Shown here piece after piece: positions 35,261-45,501 of a stretch of 64,000 bases of DNA; positions within the stretch are counted from its first letter, which is position 1; each line of letters starts with the position of its first letter. The translations under genes and the position numbers were made by a program. The notes beneath the pieces are model-generated. The model had not been told where the DNA came from. It made no database searches and saw nothing but the letters and a program-made list of their open reading frames with translations. Source of the stretch: Candidatus Neomarinimicrobiota bacterium (GTDB lineage: Bacteria > Fidelibacterota > Fidelibacteria > Fidelibacterales > Fidelibacteraceae); contig JAGGVO010000041.1 in NCBI GenBank assembly GCA_021157965.1, positions 256,119 to 320,118 on the forward strand, given 5' to 3'.

Positions 35261-37038
35261 TGGCCCAATCACATGAGAATACACTTACACCGGTCCAATA
35301 CTATATCCTCATTGGGATAACGATCATTCTTTTTGGTATCCTTTTATACAGAATTTATGATCTTCAGATTCGCAGATATTCGGACCTTTCTTCGGAAGCG
35401 GTTGAAAATATGTATCGTAAATATAATATCCCTGCACCCCGCGGCATTATTTACGACCGCTACAACCGGCCCCTGGTGTATAATCAGTCCAACTACGATC
35501 TGGAAGTCTATCCCTTTGAAATTAAACAGAGTGAACATACCTGGGATGTTTTGTCGGATATTCTGGATATCCCGGCAGAAACGCTGAAAAAGCGGATGGA
35601 AAAGAACATGAACGGGTATTACCGACCGTCTAAAATTGCATCCAGCCTGGATTTCAGAACGGTTTCCCTGATCCAGGAGTATCAATTGGAACTGTCCGGC
35701 GTTATCCTGACATCCCGGCCGACCCGGAAGTATGCACCGGGGATCCGGGCAGGGCACCTCCTGGGGTACACGGCCGAAATCGATAAAAACAGCATTGAAT
35801 TGTTGAGGAATCAGGGATACCGTCCGGGTGATTATGTTGGCGTCAAAGGTGTTGAAAAATCATACGAAAAAGAGCTGAAAGGCACCAATGGCACCCGGTA
35901 TGTCCGCATTAACGCCTACGGGATGGACTTCGGAGAGGATTTTTCTAAAAGTATCCCGGTTGTCCCTGGGAATGACCTCTACCTGACCATTAACAAAGAT
36001 TTGCAGAGTTATGTTGAATCTCTTGCCGATACTCTCCCCTTTTCCGTAACAGTTCTGGATTATACCAATGGTGAAATCCTTGCTATGACATCCCAGCCGG
36101 GATTTGACCCCGCTATTTTTTCCGGCACTGTGGAGACAGAGGACTGGCTGGCCCTGCTGAATGATCCGTGTAAACCTTTGATTAACCGGACGGTTCAGGG
36201 ATTGTATCCGCCGGGATCCATTTTTAAGCTGATCTGTGCGGTAGCTGCTCTGGAAGACCGTGTCATTTCTCCCTCCCACCAATATTACTGTTCAGGGTCC
36301 TACCGCCTCGGGCGGAGGGTATACAAATGCTGGAAAAAGGCAGGACACGGAACGCTGGATTTATATGGTGCGATTGAAAATTCCTGTAATGTCTATTTTT
36401 ACAATCTGATTCAGGATGTGGGACTTGAACGTTGGCACCGGTATGGCAGTGCCTTTCGTATTGGCACGTTAACAGGAATTGATATTCCTGAAGAGAAAGC
36501 AGGTATCCTGCCGGACCGCCGTTACCTGGATGCAAAATACGAACGTAACGGCTGGACCGTGGGATTGTTGCTGAATATGGTGATCGGTCAGGGGGATGTG
36601 TTGGTAACACCTATTGACATGGCCCGATATACCTGTCTTTTGGCAACCCGTGGTAAAATCATCACACCCCATGTTGGCCGGGCAATTTATGATAAAAAAG
36701 AAGAGACACTCCGGATGCTCTCGTTTCCGGAGGATTCTGTTCAGGGTATCCATCCCCGGGTTTGGGATGTAATCCACGAAGGAATGAGACGGGTTGTGGC
36801 CGGAAAAAACGGGACTGCAAAAGTGGTTAATATCCCTCATCTTGACGTGTACGGTAAAACCGGTACGGCCCAGAATCCTCACGGAGATGCACATGGATGG
36901 TTTATCGGCTTTGTGAAAGACAAACAATTCCCCTATGCTATTGTTGTCTTTGTTGAAAACGGGAAATCCGGCAGCGGTTCTGCGGCTCCCATGGCCCGGA
37001 AAATTTTTGATTATTTCTGGAAAGTGAGCACTTTTTAA
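35260..37038 (+). CDS. mrdA: Penicillin-binding protein 2 (elongation transpeptidase)
   Basis: Monofunctional class B transpeptidase partnered with RodA. The 592 residues contain one N-terminal membrane helix (about 17-33), a dimerisation domain with RGIIYDRYNRPL, and the catalytic domain with SIFK in YPPGSIFKLICA, SCN in ENSCNVYFYN, and KTG in YGKTGTAQNPHGDAHGWF. Start and stop overlap the neighbouring genes by one base each. Confidence 0.96.
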   Translation: MAQSHENTLTPVQYYILIGITIILFGILLYRIYDLQIRRYSDLSSEAVENMYRKYNIPAPRGIIYDRYNRPLVYNQSNYDLEVYPFEIKQSEHTWDVLSDILDIPAETLKKRMEKNMNGYYRPSKIASSLDFRTVSLIQEYQLELSGVILTSRPTRKYAPGIRAGHLLGYTAEIDKNSIELLRNQGYRPGDYVGVKGVEKSYEKELKGTNGTRYVRINAYGMDFGEDFSKSIPVVPGNDLYLTINKDLQSYVESLADTLPFSVTVLDYTNGEILAMTSQPGFDPAIFSGTVETEDWLALLNDPCKPLINRTVQGLYPPGSIFKLICAVAALEDRVISPSHQYYCSGSYRLGRRVYKCWKKAGHGTLDLYGAIENSCNVYFYNLIQDVGLERWHRYGSAFRIGTLTGIDIPEEKAGILPDRRYLDAKYERNGWTVGLLLNMVIGQGDVLVTPIDMARYTCLLATRGKIITPHVGRAIYDKKEETLRMLSFPEDSVQGIHPRVWDVIHEGMRRVVAGKNGTAKVVNIPHLDVYGKTGTAQNPHGDAHGWFIGFVKDKQFPYAIVVFVENGKSGSGSAAPMARKIFDYFWKVSTF

Positions 37039-38291
37039 TGAATTATCTCCAGCATCTACGGGAAAAAACATCGGATTTGGATTACCTGACACTGGCTATT
37101 GTCCTGGCATTAACTATTATCGGACTCTTTTCTATTTATAGTGCGTCCAGTGTGGGAGAATCATCACACTGGTCCCTGCAGTTTGTCGTTCAGCTGATTG
37201 CACTCTTTTTAGGGCTCATTTTTTTTGTCATGATGTATGTGATTCCCAAACAGTTTTTATTGAATAATGCCTGGTTTTTTTACATTGCGGGGGTTTTGCT
37301 TTTGCTGATTCCCTTTTTCACCTCAGGCACTATTGCCGAAACAAACAGATGGATCGATTTGAAAATTGTCAGGATCCAGCCCTCCGAATTTATGAAGTTT
37401 ATTCTTATTCTCATTTTAGCCCGGTATTTTTCCACAACCAAAAATTCTACAGAAGTATTCCGGTATGTGTTCAAACCGTTATTTTTAACGCTCCTTCCAT
37501 TCATTCTGGTGTTTATCCAGCCTGATCTGGGGACATCTATTATTTATCTGGCCGTTTTTATTGGAATGCTTTATGCATCAGGATACAGGGTTTATTACAT
37601 CTTTCTGCTGATCGCACCCATGATCACCATTGTGGCAGCCTTTAATCTGACGGCTTTTACTATCTGGGGCATTATCCTGGGAATCATCATCTTTTTTAAC
37701 CAGGCCAACATTTTTGCATCCGTGGGAATTTTTATCGGTAATATTGCAACCGGACTGATTACGCCCCTGATCTGGAACCATTTAAAACCATACCAGCAAA
37801 CCAGGATTCTCACCATGTTCAATGCCAAACTGGATCCTCTGGGTGCCGGATATCAGGTGCTGCAGTCACAAATTGCCATCGGTTCCGGCGGACTGCGGGG
37901 AAAGGGTTTTATGGCCGGAACCCAAACCCATCTGCGTTTTCTTCCGGAACAACATACGGATTTCATCTTTTCAGTCATTGCCGAAGAACTGGGGTTTTTT
38001 ATGGTGGTTATTCTCTTTATTCTGTTCTTTACCCTTTTTGCCCGGTGGTTCAGGATGGCTTATCAGGCCCGGGACAAGTTCGGAGCTATGCTTATTGTGG
38101 GTGGAACCATGGTTTTACTGATCCACTTTTTCATCAACATCGGGATGACAGTTGGACTCTTGCCCGTGACGGGGAAACCGCTCCCTTTTCTCAGCTATGG
38201 AGGGAGTTTTCTGGTAACCTGTTACGGACTTGTGGGCATGATCCTCAATGGGAATTCGGAACAAATACCCCGGGCGCTCACATATCGCTAA
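37038..38291 (+). CDS. rodA: Peptidoglycan glycosyltransferase RodA (SEDS family)
   Basis: A 417-residue polytopic SEDS protein that polymerises glycan strands for elongation, activated by PBP2. Diagnostic stretches are RWIDLKIVRIQPSEFMKF, FIQPDLGTSII, LRFLPEQHTDFIFSVIAEELGF and LLPVTGKPLPFLSYGGSFL. An extra central hydrophobic portion (about residues 190-235) makes it slightly longer than E. coli RodA. It is the last gene of the mre operon. Confidence 0.96.
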   Translation: MNYLQHLREKTSDLDYLTLAIVLALTIIGLFSIYSASSVGESSHWSLQFVVQLIALFLGLIFFVMMYVIPKQFLLNNAWFFYIAGVLLLLIPFFTSGTIAETNRWIDLKIVRIQPSEFMKFILILILARYFSTTKNSTEVFRYVFKPLFLTLLPFILVFIQPDLGTSIIYLAVFIGMLYASGYRVYYIFLLIAPMITIVAAFNLTAFTIWGIILGIIIFFNQANIFASVGIFIGNIATGLITPLIWNHLKPYQQTRILTMFNAKLDPLGAGYQVLQSQIAIGSGGLRGKGFMAGTQTHLRFLPEQHTDFIFSVIAEELGFFMVVILFILFFTLFARWFRMAYQARDKFGAMLIVGGTMVLLIHFFINIGMTVGLLPVTGKPLPFLSYGGSFLVTCYGLVGMILNGNSEQIPRALTYR

Positions 38292-38330
38292 GTAATTGGT
38301 AAACTCCACTTTTCCCTTTAAATTCCATCG

Positions 38331-38780
38331 ATGTCTGAAACAGTTGTGACAAACAAGCGGGCTTTTCATGACTATCAAATTTTGGAAACCCTTGAAGCCG
38401 GTCTTGCCTTAAAAGGCTCAGAGGTGAAATCCATTCGGGAAGGAAAAATCAGTCTGAAAGAAGCCTATTGTTATTTCCAGGAGGGAGAACTTTACCTCCT
38501 CCAGTGCCATATTGCCCCTTATTCCCATCTGGGATATGAGGAGCATGATCCCCTGAGGCCCCGGAAACTTTTACTCCGCCGGGATGAACTCAGGAAACTG
38601 CGAAAGAAAAAGGAAGAGGGCGGACTCACCATTGTTCCCCTCAAAGTCTATTGGAATAAAAATCACCTTAAAGCGGAAATTGCTCTGGTAAAAGGTAAAA
38701 AGCTTTATGATAAACGGAGGGACCTGGCTGAGAAAGAATCCCAACGGACTATAGAGCGGATGATGAAACACAAAAGGTAG
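38331..38780 (+). CDS. smpB: SsrA-binding protein SmpB
   Basis: Binds tmRNA and brings it to stalled ribosomes for trans-translation. The 149-residue protein has the family start (VTNKRAFHDYQI), LEAGLALKGSEVKSIREGKISLKEAY, and the basic C-terminal tail (KRRDLAEKESQRTIERMMKHKR). No Shine-Dalgarno is seen before the ATG. The tmRNA gene itself was not found in this window. Confidence 0.97.
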   Translation: MSETVVTNKRAFHDYQILETLEAGLALKGSEVKSIREGKISLKEAYCYFQEGELYLLQCHIAPYSHLGYEEHDPLRPRKLLLRRDELRKLRKKKEEGGLTIVPLKVYWNKNHLKAEIALVKGKKLYDKRRDLAEKESQRTIERMMKHKR

Positions 38781-38783
38781 CTT

Positions 38784-39992
38784 ATGATCACATTTCCCCC
38801 ACTGAATGAGCAGATGGACCTGATCCGGAAAGGGACGGAGGAAATTCTCCCGGAAGAGGAGATGGTCCGGAAAATTGAAGAATCCATCAAGGCAAAAAAA
38901 CCCTTACGTATCAAATTGGGAGCCGATCCCAGCCGACCGGACCTGCATATCGGTCACGGTGTGGTACTGAATAAATTGAGGAATTTTCAGGATCTGGGGC
39001 ACCAGGCCGTGCTGATTATCGGTGATTTTACGGCCATGATCGGGGATCCTTCGGGCAAAAGTAAAACCCGACCGGCCCTGACTCTGCAGGAAACCAAAGA
39101 AAATGCCCGGTCCTATTTTGAACAGGCAGGAATTATTCTGGATTCTCAACGACTTGAAATACGTTATAATTCAGACTGGCTGAACAAACTGACCTTTGAG
39201 GATGTCATCATTTTATCGTCAAAATACACGGTAGCCCGCATGCTTGAACGGGATGATTTTTCGAAACGATACACCGAAGGAATGCCCATCTCGGTCCATG
39301 AATTCATGTATCCCCTGGCCCAGGCCTATGACAGTTATGCCATACGGTCTGATGTGGAGATTGGCGGTACAGATCAGAAATTCAATTTTCTGGTTGCCCG
39401 GGATATTCAGCGGGAATACGGCCAGGATCCCCAAGTGATTCTGACCATGCCCATCCTGGAAGGAACCGACGGGGTGGAAAAAATGTCCAAGTCCCTGGGG
39501 AATTACATTGCCCTGACTGATTCTCCGGATGAAATGTACGGTAAAACCCTTTCCATACCCGATGAGTTGATTCTCCGTTATTTTGTCCTGACCACCGATT
39601 TATCCCCCCGGGAGATTGAGAAAATCAAAGAGGATCTGGAGGCTGGGGAAAACCCCCGGGATGCCAAACACGAACTGGCCTGGCACCTGGTTCGGCGCTA
39701 CCATTCCAAAGAAGATGCAGATAAGGCAAGGGATCATTTCAACCAGGTTTTTGTAAAGGGCGGGGTACCGGATGATATGGATGAGTATGCGGTATCACCG
39801 AATGAAAGGATTCTGGATATCATGGTTGCCGCCGGTCAGGTTTCTTCTTCCGGCGAAGCCAAACGCCTGATCAAACAGGGCGGTGTGTCCCTGGATGGTG
39901 AAAAAATAACTGATATTCAGGCTTTCCCCACCTTTGAAGGTGAAGCAGTGCTTAAAATCGGGAAGCGGAAATTTCTGAAACTGAAGAAATAG
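38784..39992 (+). CDS. tyrS: Tyrosyl-tRNA synthetase
   Basis: Class I synthetase of 402 residues. It has the HIGH motif (PDLHIGHGVVL), tyrosine-pocket residues around YPLAQAYDSYAI and GGTDQKFN, KMSKS in GVEKMSKSLGNYI, and a C-terminal S4-like RNA-binding domain (SSGEAKRLIKQGGVSLDGEKI). The length and the KMSKS spelling fit the TyrZ-like subgroup. It begins 3 bases after the smpB stop. Confidence 0.96.
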   Translation: MITFPPLNEQMDLIRKGTEEILPEEEMVRKIEESIKAKKPLRIKLGADPSRPDLHIGHGVVLNKLRNFQDLGHQAVLIIGDFTAMIGDPSGKSKTRPALTLQETKENARSYFEQAGIILDSQRLEIRYNSDWLNKLTFEDVIILSSKYTVARMLERDDFSKRYTEGMPISVHEFMYPLAQAYDSYAIRSDVEIGGTDQKFNFLVARDIQREYGQDPQVILTMPILEGTDGVEKMSKSLGNYIALTDSPDEMYGKTLSIPDELILRYFVLTTDLSPREIEKIKEDLEAGENPRDAKHELAWHLVRRYHSKEDADKARDHFNQVFVKGGVPDDMDEYAVSPNERILDIMVAAGQVSSSGEAKRLIKQGGVSLDGEKITDIQAFPTFEGEAVLKIGKRKFLKLKK

Positions 39993-39998
39993 TTATTT

Positions 39999-42233
39999 AT
40001 GCGCATTGCATTTTTACTTAAAGGAGTCCTGTTGTTTTTTCCCATACTGGGAATGGCCGGTGATTATCTGTGGCCCACGGATGCCACACGACTTCTCAGC
40101 GGGACATTTGGTGAAACCCGGAGCGGACATTTTCATTCGGGGATTGATATTAAAACCTGGGCACGGGACGGATATGAGTGCTATGCCCCCGATGACGGGT
40201 ATATAGAGCGTGTGATCGTGAGTCCGGGAGGATATGGCAAAGCCCTGTATATCCGCCTGAAAGATAACCGGGTTGCTGTGTTGGCTCATCTGGATTCCTT
40301 TCATGGCCGTATTGCCTCCCGGGTCCAAAGTGAACAACTTTCTACGAAAAAAGCCTTTCTGGATCTGGTTCTGAATCCCGGTGAATATCCTGTCCGGAAA
40401 GGGGATATTGTTGCCTGTTCCGGTCATTCGGGAACGGTTATCCCTCATATCCATTTTGAAATCAGGGATTCGTCCAATTATCCCATCAATCCTCTCCTGA
40501 ATGGTTTTCCCATTGAAGATGACGTGGCGCCGGAACCGGTGGAAATTGCATTTATCCCCCTGAGCCCGGGAGCCCGTGTAAACGGTTCTGCGGAAGGAAT
40601 GATTTTCCCCCTGGCACCGGATAAGGGAAATATATACACGGTGAATGATACAGTATATCTTCAAGGGACCTTCGGCCTCGGTTTAAAAACCTGGGATAGG
40701 GGGAATTATCCCCATAACAAAAACGGGGTATATTCCATCAGTCTCTACTTAGACGGTAAAAATCTTTTTGAAAGCCGTTTTGACAAACTGATCTGGGATC
40801 AGACCCACTGGATGTATGAGGACCGGAATTACCGCCTGTTCTATGAAGGGAATGGCGTATTTTATCGTTTATTTACTTTTGAAAGTACTGAAGAACTCTC
40901 CTTTTACCACAGTGAAAACGGGGGATACCTGACCGTGGAAGATGGAGTTCACACCTGCGTTATCCAGGTCCGGGATGCCAACGGAAACCGTTCAGGTGTG
41001 AAAATCATACTGAAAGGTTCTGAAACCCCGGAGAATCCCTGCAGTGTTGAAAAGCAGGAGGATATATACATCGTTTCCGTGGACTCAAGCTATCATCAAC
41101 GTTATCCGGGTGCCGAACTCCTGATTGAACGGTATAATCCCTACGGCCATAAAGAAGCACAAGTCAGCAAGACCCTTGGTTCTCTGTTAAATGGAATCCT
41201 GAAAATTAAAGCAGAGAAAGATAACTGCGCCCTGCTCCTCCGGGTTATCCCAAAACACGGACCGGTTCCACCTCCCCTCCTGAAACATTTCTACGACCCG
41301 GAAAGATATCCGAAAGCAGCAATCCGGGTCATACCCCGTCATTTTTCCGCCGGTGTCCTTTTTGAAATTGAATCCAGCATGGTTTTGCCCCCTTCATTAC
41401 TTTTATCTTTGGAAGGAGAGGCCTGCACACCGCTGGACTGGGAGGTGGTTTCGGCTAACCGTGCCCGGACAGCTTTGATTCCACCGGAAGAATTTGAAAC
41501 ATATCACAAGCTAAATGTTTATGATTATCACAGGAATGCATGGGAAATGGTTTGGAATATTTCCCCCCATGTTGTAAAGACGGCTGAAAAAGTTTCATTC
41601 CGGTCTGAAGATGAACGCTTCGGTGTGGTGATTCCGGAAAGGACTTTTTTTCGGGATGTGGTTTTCTGGATCCGTGAAGAGGAAAAGGGAGATGACCCAC
41701 AAGGAGGAGAAATTGTTTCGAAGATCTATTCTCTTCACCCGATGGACCAGCCTTTAAATGGCGTCCTGGAAATTGCTCTCAGGAGTGATCCGACCTATCC
41801 TTATCATGATCAAACCGGTTTATACCGGGCAAAAGGCGAGGGAAAGTGGTCTCTTGTCCGGAAAGATCCCGAGCCGGAAAAAGACTATTACCGGACTTGC
41901 ACGCAGTCATGTGGAACCTATGCTCTTATAAGGGATTTGGAGCCGCCGGTTTTTGATGAAATTTTTCCGGGAGACGGGGGATATTATTATTTGAAGGATT
42001 TGAAAAAGGCCTGGATTAAAGTATCGGATAATTTGAGCGGTATAGATGCCGAGAATCTGGTGGTAACCATAAACGGAACCTGGATGATATACTACTACAA
42101 TGCGCCCACGCAGGTAGTCTCAGTTGAAATGCCCCGACAATTGCCGGAAGGTGAGCATATCCTTCAATGGATCATCCGGGATAATGCGGGGCATGAGCAG
42201 AAAAAAATCATTAAATTTCACATTATGGAATAA
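39999..42233 (+). CDS. Exported M23-family metallopeptidase with long C-terminal extension
   Basis: A LytM-type peptidoglycan endopeptidase or its regulator. A signal peptide covers about the first 20 of 744 residues. The M23 domain is N-terminal (about 25-180), with zinc ligands in HSGIDI and in HIHFEIRD, so it appears catalytically intact. The remaining 550 residues are beta-rich, Ig-like segments of unknown role, ending in a domain with VSDNLSGIDAENLVVTING. The ATG at 39999 is 6 bases after tyrS and lacks a clear Shine-Dalgarno. Confidence 0.85.
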   Translation: MRIAFLLKGVLLFFPILGMAGDYLWPTDATRLLSGTFGETRSGHFHSGIDIKTWARDGYECYAPDDGYIERVIVSPGGYGKALYIRLKDNRVAVLAHLDSFHGRIASRVQSEQLSTKKAFLDLVLNPGEYPVRKGDIVACSGHSGTVIPHIHFEIRDSSNYPINPLLNGFPIEDDVAPEPVEIAFIPLSPGARVNGSAEGMIFPLAPDKGNIYTVNDTVYLQGTFGLGLKTWDRGNYPHNKNGVYSISLYLDGKNLFESRFDKLIWDQTHWMYEDRNYRLFYEGNGVFYRLFTFESTEELSFYHSENGGYLTVEDGVHTCVIQVRDANGNRSGVKIILKGSETPENPCSVEKQEDIYIVSVDSSYHQRYPGAELLIERYNPYGHKEAQVSKTLGSLLNGILKIKAEKDNCALLLRVIPKHGPVPPPLLKHFYDPERYPKAAIRVIPRHFSAGVLFEIESSMVLPPSLLLSLEGEACTPLDWEVVSANRARTALIPPEEFETYHKLNVYDYHRNAWEMVWNISPHVVKTAEKVSFRSEDERFGVVIPERTFFRDVVFWIREEEKGDDPQGGEIVSKIYSLHPMDQPLNGVLEIALRSDPTYPYHDQTGLYRAKGEGKWSLVRKDPEPEKDYYRTCTQSCGTYALIRDLEPPVFDEIFPGDGGYYYLKDLKKAWIKVSDNLSGIDAENLVVTINGTWMIYYYNAPTQVVSVEMPRQLPEGEHILQWIIRDNAGHEQKKIIKFHIME

Positions 42234-42253
42234 TAAAATACAGGATCGGTTGT

Positions 42254-42658
42254 ATGAAAGAGAAGTATGATGACGAGTTAATCCGGGCGGCTTGTGAAGT
42301 GCGGGTAAAGGCACATGCGCCGTACTCCCGTTTTCATGTGGGGGCAGCCCTTGAAGGGAAGGATGGGAAAATTTACACCGGAGTCAACATAGAGAGTAGT
42401 TCTTATGGACTCTCCGTGTGTGCCGAGCGGAATGCCGTAGCCCGGGCAGTAGCCGATGGAGAGAAATCCTTCCGTCGCCTGGTTGTGGCAAGTCCCGGCG
42501 GTGTGAGTCCCTGCGGTGCCTGTAGGCAGGTCCTTTGGGATATCTGCGGTGATATGGATGTGATTATGGTTGATGAATCAGGAACGGTGACCCGGCGGAT
42601 GAAAACATCAGAACTTCTGCCGGCAGCCTTTGACGAGAAGAAGTTGAAACATGGATGA
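42254..42658 (+). CDS. cdd: Cytidine deaminase
   Basis: Converts cytidine or deoxycytidine to uridine or deoxyuridine. The 134-residue protein has the zinc-binding deaminase motifs CAERNAV and PCGACRQVL, and the N-terminal AYSRF-like AHAPYSRFHVGAAL. It starts a salvage operon: udk overlaps its end by 8 bases, followed by tdk and a nucleoside transporter. Confidence 0.96.
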   Translation: MKEKYDDELIRAACEVRVKAHAPYSRFHVGAALEGKDGKIYTGVNIESSSYGLSVCAERNAVARAVADGEKSFRRLVVASPGGVSPCGACRQVLWDICGDMDVIMVDESGTVTRRMKTSELLPAAFDEKKLKHG

Positions 42659-43289
42659 TGCAAAGTGTGTCGTCATCGGTCTGGCGGGGGGCAGTGGATC
42701 AGGTAAGACATCCGTAGCCAAAGCGCTGGCCCGGGATTTTAAGGACAAGGGGGCCATTGTCATTGAACAGGACTGGTATTACCGGAATATCCCGGAGGAT
42801 TCCCGGATTAAAGTGTCAGACTGGAATTTTGATCATCCCGATTCTGTGGAATTTTCGTTGCTCATAGACCAGCTTAAATCCCTTAGAAAAGGCGAGCCTG
42901 TCGATGTGCCCCAGTATGATTATAAAACTCATTCCAGAATGGAGAAAACCCGCCGTATTTATCCTCAGCCGGTGATTATTCTGGAAGGCATTCTTATACT
43001 GGACAATCCTGAATTGCGATCCCTTCTGGATATCAAAATCTACGTGGATACAGATGCGGATGTGCGCTTTATACGCCGCTTGCAGAGGGATATCCACGAA
43101 CGGGGAAGAAACGTGGAAAACGTAATTACCCAGTATTATAAAACGGTCCGCCCCATGCATGAGACATTTGTTGAACAGAGTAAAAAGTACGCGGATATCA
43201 TTATCCCCCAGGGGGCGGAAAATTATGTGGCAATAGATGTGTTGAAAACGAAAATAAAATGGTTATTAAGGGAAGCTCATGGTCGGTGA
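42651..43289 (+). CDS. udk: Uridine kinase
   Basis: Phosphorylates uridine and cytidine to UMP and CMP. The 212 residues show a P-loop [19 protein letters not shown] and the nucleoside-binding [10 protein letters not shown] and [18 protein letters not shown] and [15 protein letters not shown] are typical of Udk. It overlaps cdd at its start and tdk at its end (11 bases). Confidence 0.96.
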   Translation: MDDAKCVVIGLAGGSGSGKTSVAKALARDFKDKGAIVIEQDWYYRNIPEDSRIKVSDWNFDHPDSVEFSLLIDQLKSLRKGEPVDVPQYDYKTHSRMEKTRRIYPQPVIILEGILILDNPELRSLLDIKIYVDTDADVRFIRRLQRDIHERGRNVENVITQYYKTVRPMHETFVEQSKKYADIIIPQGAENYVAIDVLKTKIKWLLREAHGR

Positions 43290-43851
43290 CTGGTATCCTC
43301 ACAAAGGCGGCTGGATCGAAGTGATCTGCGGCAGTATGTTCAGTGGTAAGACAGAAGAGTTAATCCGGCGTCTTCGTCGGGCACAAATTGCCAAACAAAA
43401 GGTTGTGGTATTCAAACCCCGGATCGATAATCGCTATGATGACGAAAATATTGTCAGTCATAGCCAGTTGCAATTGCCCAGTATTGTTATCGACAAACCG
43501 GAAGACATCCTTCAGCATGCCATTTTTGCCCAGGTTATCGGTATTGATGAGGTTCAGTTTTTAAGTACGGATATAGTGGATATTGTGCAAAAACTCGCCG
43601 ACAGCGGGAAACGGGTGATTATTGCCGGGCTGGATAAAGATTACCGGGGCCGTCCCTTTCCTCCCATGCCTGAACTCCTGGCTCTGGCGGAATATATTAC
43701 CAAACCTCTGGCGATCTGCATGCGGTGCGGGTCTCCTGCAAATTATACACAACGGTTGACCCGTTCAGACAAATTGGTTGAAGTGGGGGCCGATGAGATT
43801 TATGAAGCCCGGTGCCGCCACTGTTTTGAACCACCGAAAGACGAAGAATAG
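43279..43851 (+). CDS. tdk: Thymidine kinase
   Basis: Type II thymidine kinase, 190 residues. It has the P-loop [14 protein letters not shown], the DEVQF catalytic/Walker B site, and the lasso region with a zinc site (CMRCG and CRHC). AAGGGAAG precedes the ATG inside the end of udk. It is part of the pyrimidine nucleoside salvage operon. Confidence 0.96.
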   Translation: MVGDWYPHKGGWIEVICGSMFSGKTEELIRRLRRAQIAKQKVVVFKPRIDNRYDDENIVSHSQLQLPSIVIDKPEDILQHAIFAQVIGIDEVQFLSTDIVDIVQKLADSGKRVIIAGLDKDYRGRPFPPMPELLALAEYITKPLAICMRCGSPANYTQRLTRSDKLVEVGADEIYEARCRHCFEPPKDEE

Positions 43852-43875
43852 GAATTTTTTGAAAAAGGACCTCTT

Positions 43876-45498
43876 ATGAAACTAATCAGTCTACTTGGAA
43901 TGTTAATCCTGCTTTTTATTGCCTGGCTTATGTCCTACGAACGGAAAAAAATCCAAATCCGGACAGTCATTTGGGGCATGGGCCTGCAATTGCTTTTTGC
44001 CGTGATTATTCTTCAAAAAGGCATGTTCAGCTTTATGGGAATGGGAGTTCTGGCCTTTCTTATTATCCTGTTTCAGTTTAGGGAAGAACTTGTAATACCT
44101 CAAAAACGGGGGCTGGCGATTCTGAAAGGGATCAGTTGGACACTTATCCCCGGAATTGCGTGGTTTTTTGTTTATAAAATTGCCGATGGTGCCCTGGTTT
44201 TGTTGCTATTGCTGTTGGGAATCATCCTTTTCAAAAGACTGAAAAACATTTCCTTTTCCAGAGCCCTTTCCCGTCTTTTTACCGTTGCACTTTTTACCCT
44301 CCCCATAAGTCGGGGATATGACGGGGAATTGATTTTTCAGTCCTTCAGTGATAAAGTAGCCGCATTTCTCAATATGTCCAACTATGGCGCTGCATTTCTT
44401 TTCGGGAATTTGGTTGAAGCAAAATATTTTTTTCCGGTTGTAGATACCTGGCCCGGATTCGGGTATCAGTTTGCATTTAAGGTGCTTCCCACAATTATCT
44501 TTTTTGCGGGATTTATGAGCATTCTCTATCATCTGGGGATTATGCAAAAGGTGATTGTGGCCATGGCTCGTTTTATGCAATGGACTATGGGGACATCCGG
44601 GGCTGAAACCCTCAGTTGTTCGGCTAATATTTTTGTGGGGCAAACGGAAGCCCCCCTTTTGATCAAACCCTTCATTAAGGATATGACAAACAGCGAGCTT
44701 TTAACCATTATGGTCGGCGGTTTTGCCACCATTGCCGGCGGCGTGTTGGCAGGCTATATTGCCATGGGGATTAATGCCGGACACCTGATTGCCGCCAGCG
44801 TTATGTCTGCTCCGGCGGCTCTTGTGATAGGTAAAATTATCTTTCCCGAAACACAGGAATCCAAGACCGCCGGGAAGGTGGAAATGCCGGAAATGCCCCG
44901 GAATGCCAATGTAATAGATGCCGCCGCATCGGGAATTACCGACGGATTGAAATTGGCAGTGAATGTAGGCGCCATGCTCCTGGGATTTATCGCTTTAATT
45001 GCTGTTATTGATGTCTTTTTAAACTGGCTGGACATGCTTATTGACGGAAGACTCCTGGGAGGTGCCATCTATGAGTATACCGCCAAAACCATTTCATCAC
45101 CCATCACAAAAGAATATGCCGGTATTTTCCCCGGCTCCCTGAAAACACTCTTCGGAAATCTTTTAAGACCTCTTGCCTTTGTCATGGGTGTCCCCTGGGA
45201 AGAAGCTTACCTTGTGGGAAACCTGCTGGGTATTAAGCTTTCACTGAATGAATTTGTTGCTTATGGTAACCTGGGGACCTATATCCATGCAAATGTTTTA
45301 AGTGAAAGAGCTCAGATAATTTCTACCTATGCTTTATGCGGGTTTGCCAATTTCTCTTCCATTGCCATACAATTGGGAGGTATAAGCGCTCTTGCACCAG
45401 ACCGGCGGGCCGATCTTTCCAGAGTAGCTCTGAAGGCCATGTTCGGCGGCGCACTGGCAAGCTGGACAACGGCAACACTTGCGGGAATACTTATTTGA
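43876..45498 (+). CDS. Concentrative nucleoside transporter (CNT/NupC family)
   Basis: Imports nucleosides with Na+ or H+. Over the C-terminal 400 residues it has the CNT core: SILYHLGIMQKVI, GTSGAETLSCSANIFVGQTEAPLLIKPF, NLGTYIHANVLSERAQIISTYALCGFANFSSIAIQ. With 540 residues it is about 120 longer than usual because of an extended hydrophobic N-terminal part (about residues 25-165). AAAGGA precedes the ATG. It closes the cdd-udk-tdk operon, which gives uptake, deamination and phosphorylation of pyrimidine nucleosides. Confidence 0.92.
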   Translation: MKLISLLGMLILLFIAWLMSYERKKIQIRTVIWGMGLQLLFAVIILQKGMFSFMGMGVLAFLIILFQFREELVIPQKRGLAILKGISWTLIPGIAWFFVYKIADGALVLLLLLLGIILFKRLKNISFSRALSRLFTVALFTLPISRGYDGELIFQSFSDKVAAFLNMSNYGAAFLFGNLVEAKYFFPVVDTWPGFGYQFAFKVLPTIIFFAGFMSILYHLGIMQKVIVAMARFMQWTMGTSGAETLSCSANIFVGQTEAPLLIKPFIKDMTNSELLTIMVGGFATIAGGVLAGYIAMGINAGHLIAASVMSAPAALVIGKIIFPETQESKTAGKVEMPEMPRNANVIDAAASGITDGLKLAVNVGAMLLGFIALIAVIDVFLNWLDMLIDGRLLGGAIYEYTAKTISSPITKEYAGIFPGSLKTLFGNLLRPLAFVMGVPWEEAYLVGNLLGIKLSLNEFVAYGNLGTYIHANVLSERAQIISTYALCGFANFSSIAIQLGGISALAPDRRADLSRVALKAMFGGALASWTTATLAGILI

Positions 45499-45501
45499 GA
45501 G

